A DNA stretch of 64,000 bases from Mucilaginibacter segetis (GTDB lineage Bacteria; Bacteroidota; Bacteroidia; Sphingobacteriales; Sphingobacteriaceae), in NCBI RefSeq assembly GCF_016522075.1, contig NZ_JAEHFW010000001.1, forward strand, positions 186,001 through 250,000, written 5' to 3'. Position numbers and translations under genes: made by a program. This document shows, one piece after another, positions 63,013-64,000 of this stretch (positions are counted from its first letter, which is position 1; every line of letters begins with the position of its first letter). The notes beneath the pieces were generated by a model. It worked only from the letters and a program-made list of their open reading frames with translations. It was not told where the DNA came from and did no database searches.

Positions 63013-63632
63013 TACCTGCCCGCAGAGTAAAACTTTTCAGCAACTGGTTTGCCATATACATGCGCTACCGCATGCGCCGGGCGTTTAACCGGCTGGAAGT
63101 AATGCCCTTTACCCCTAAACCCGGCCATTCTGTATTGTTGTTGTGCAATCATTTTAGCTGGTGGGATGGTTTATGGGGTAATTATTTAGCCTATTGGCAC
63201 CTGCACCGCAATTTATATATCATGATGCAGGAAGATCACCTGCAAAAACGTATGTTGCTGAATCTGTTTGGTGGCTTCTCCATTAACCGTAGCTCGCGCG
63301 AAATGATAAAATCATTGCAGTATGCAGCCGGCCTGCTTAACAACCCGGAAAATTTGGTGGTAGTTTTTCCACAGGGAGAATTGATATCAAACCATACTAC
63401 GGAAATAAAAGTAGAAAAGGGCATTGAGCGACTGATAAAGAATATTAAAGGTCCCTGCCAGATCGTTTATAACTGCGCGCTTATCGACTATTTCGAGAGC
63501 CTTAAACCATCGGTTTATTTCCATTTGTTTGACTGTGGCGTAGCGGGTGAACTTAGCTTTGATGAGTTGACCGAAAAGATAAATGCTTATCATAAGCAGG
63601 CGTTAAATGATCAGGTACATGTGGCCCATTAA
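63009..63632 (+). CDS. 1-acyl-sn-glycerol-3-phosphate acyltransferase-family (PlsC-like) protein
   Basis: 207 residues. The acyltransferase motif H-x4-D is H48-D53 in N-H-F-S-W-W-D, followed by the family's F-P-Q-G-E later in V-V-V-F-P-Q-G-E-L, and the short N-terminal half is basic. It transfers an acyl chain from acyl-ACP or CoA to a glycerol- or sugar-linked acceptor. It starts inside the end of the hydrolase gene (ATGA overlap), so both are co-translated. It is short for PlsC (~240 residues) but similar to Bacteroidota members. It is followed by a paralogue after 31 bases. Confidence 0.85.
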   Translation: MIPARRVKLFSNWFAIYMRYRMRRAFNRLEVMPFTPKPGHSVLLLCNHFSWWDGLWGNYLAYWHLHRNLYIMMQEDHLQKRMLLNLFGGFSINRSSREMIKSLQYAAGLLNNPENLVVVFPQGELISNHTTEIKVEKGIERLIKNIKGPCQIVYNCALIDYFESLKPSVYFHLFDCGVAGELSFDELTEKINAYHKQALNDQVHVAH

Positions 63633-63663
63633 ATATTAATGATTAACCTGTATATTGCTGGGT

Positions 63664-64000
63664 ATGCTGTATCCTAAAAGGAATTTTTTAATCGTCTGGA
63701 TATTTAAAACCTATGTAAAATGGTTGGTAAGCAGGCAATTTCATGAGTTTATATTTAACAATGTGCAGGTTGATCCTGACAGATCTGTTTTACTGATAGC
63801 CAACCACTTTAGTTTTTGGGACGGACTTATACTGTTTTGCCTTAATCAAAAACTGTTCAAGAAAAAGTTTCATGTTATGGTGCTTCAGGAAACTGCCTAT
63901 CATATGGGAATATTACGGTACGGAGGAGCTTATTCTGTAACCAAAAACTCGCGTGATATGCTCACCTCCCTTGATTATACCGCGAAACTTTTAAACGATC
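63664..64000 (+). CDS. second PlsC-like acyltransferase, truncated by the window end
   Basis: 112 codons are visible from the ATG at 63664 and the frame remains open at the right edge. The start M-L-Y-P-K-R-N-F-L-I-V-W-I-F-K-T-Y leads to N-H-F-S-F-W-D with H48 and D53, the same positions as in the upstream paralogue. The following region (Q-E-T-A-Y-H-M-G-I-L-R-Y-G-G) corresponds to the paralogue's M-Q-E-D-H segment. It is co-directional with and 31 bases after the first acyltransferase, probably the same operon. Confidence 0.8.
   Translation, partial: MLYPKRNFLIVWIFKTYVKWLVSRQFHEFIFNNVQVDPDRSVLLIANHFSFWDGLILFCLNQKLFKKKFHVMVLQETAYHMGILRYGGAYSVTKNSRDMLTSLDYTAKLLND

Noticed and set aside
1..64000. 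CRISPR arrays, insertion sequences or prophage genes
   Set aside because: No direct repeat-spacer pattern, transposase or phage structural gene was recognised anywhere in the window.

Overview
The window reads as chromosomal core and accessory DNA of a Bacteroidota bacterium, most like the Sphingobacteriaceae (Mucilaginibacter/Pedobacter type). This assignment is an inference from several things in the sequence. Two very large secreted proteins end in the gliding-motility type (type IX secretion) C-terminal domain. Several genes are preceded by the Bacteroidota -7 promoter element TAnnTTTG, and Shine-Dalgarno sequences are weak. There are paired orphan FtsX/MacB-type permeases, a DUF1080 protein beside a Gfo/Idh/MocA oxidoreductase, carboxypeptidase-regulatory-like secreted proteins, and tRNA genes without an encoded CCA. 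I see no rRNA, CRISPR array, insertion sequence or prophage. Coding density is high, and many convergent gene pairs share one strong bidirectional hairpin terminator.

Layout. 1-2.3 kb: end of an AI-2E/PerM-type membrane protein, an AraC-type regulator with a DoxX-like membrane protein, a gene-poor stretch and tRNA-Ser(GGA). 2.6-11.3 kb: polyprenyl diphosphate synthase, the c-di-AMP synthase cdaA, an M1 aminopeptidase, a Gfo/Idh/MocA plus DUF1080 pair and a lipoprotein. 11.6-16.6 kb: two paralogous ABC permeases. 16.6-20.1 kb: a bacilliredoxin-like protein, an M23 peptidase, ahcY and a DUF5655-like protein. 20.1-27.3 kb: two giant repeat-rich surface proteins flanking pdxJ and a small unknown gene. 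27.3-32.5 kb: gcvP, a small monooxygenase, a lone receiver-domain protein, a metallo-beta-lactamase-fold hydrolase and a nucleotidyltransferase-like protein. 32.6-35.1 kb: a BlaI/BlaR1-like pair with a striking operator and an unusual 23-residue repeat domain. 35.1-41.2 kb: recN, fabI, a lipoprotein, two tandem paralogous secreted proteins and a DUF3828-like protein. 41.2-49.5 kb: clpC, ettA, a DUF4349 lipoprotein, an NTF2-like protein and dnaA. 49.8-54.5 kb: a methylmalonyl-CoA mutase catalytic subunit without its B12 domain, an A-type Fe-S carrier, a TlpA-like protein and a MacB-like permease. 54.5-60.8 kb: a minus-strand nucleotide-sugar block (ugd, a DUF218 membrane protein, UDP-xylose synthase, galE, rfbB, CpsB-type phosphatase). 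60.9-64 kb: the Kdo transferase waaA, an alpha/beta hydrolase and two tandem acyltransferases, the second cut by the window end.

How the genes work together. The 54.5-64 kb segment is an envelope block. UDP-glucose is oxidised to UDP-glucuronate and decarboxylated to UDP-xylose, while GalE and RfbB supply UDP-galactose and dTDP-4-keto-6-deoxyglucose, and WaaA and the acyltransferases act on outer-membrane lipids. The rest is mostly housekeeping (replication initiation, repair, proteolysis, translation, one-carbon and fatty-acid metabolism) with interspersed surface and periplasmic proteins.

I found no clear new defence or mobile system. The most unusual items are the BlaI-type operator of three evenly spaced dyads, the 23-residue repeats in the M56 sensor-like protein, a DUF218 protein with its membrane part at the C-terminus, two short translationally overlapping reading frames at 41.3-41.65 kb, and a small gene between the two giant surface proteins.
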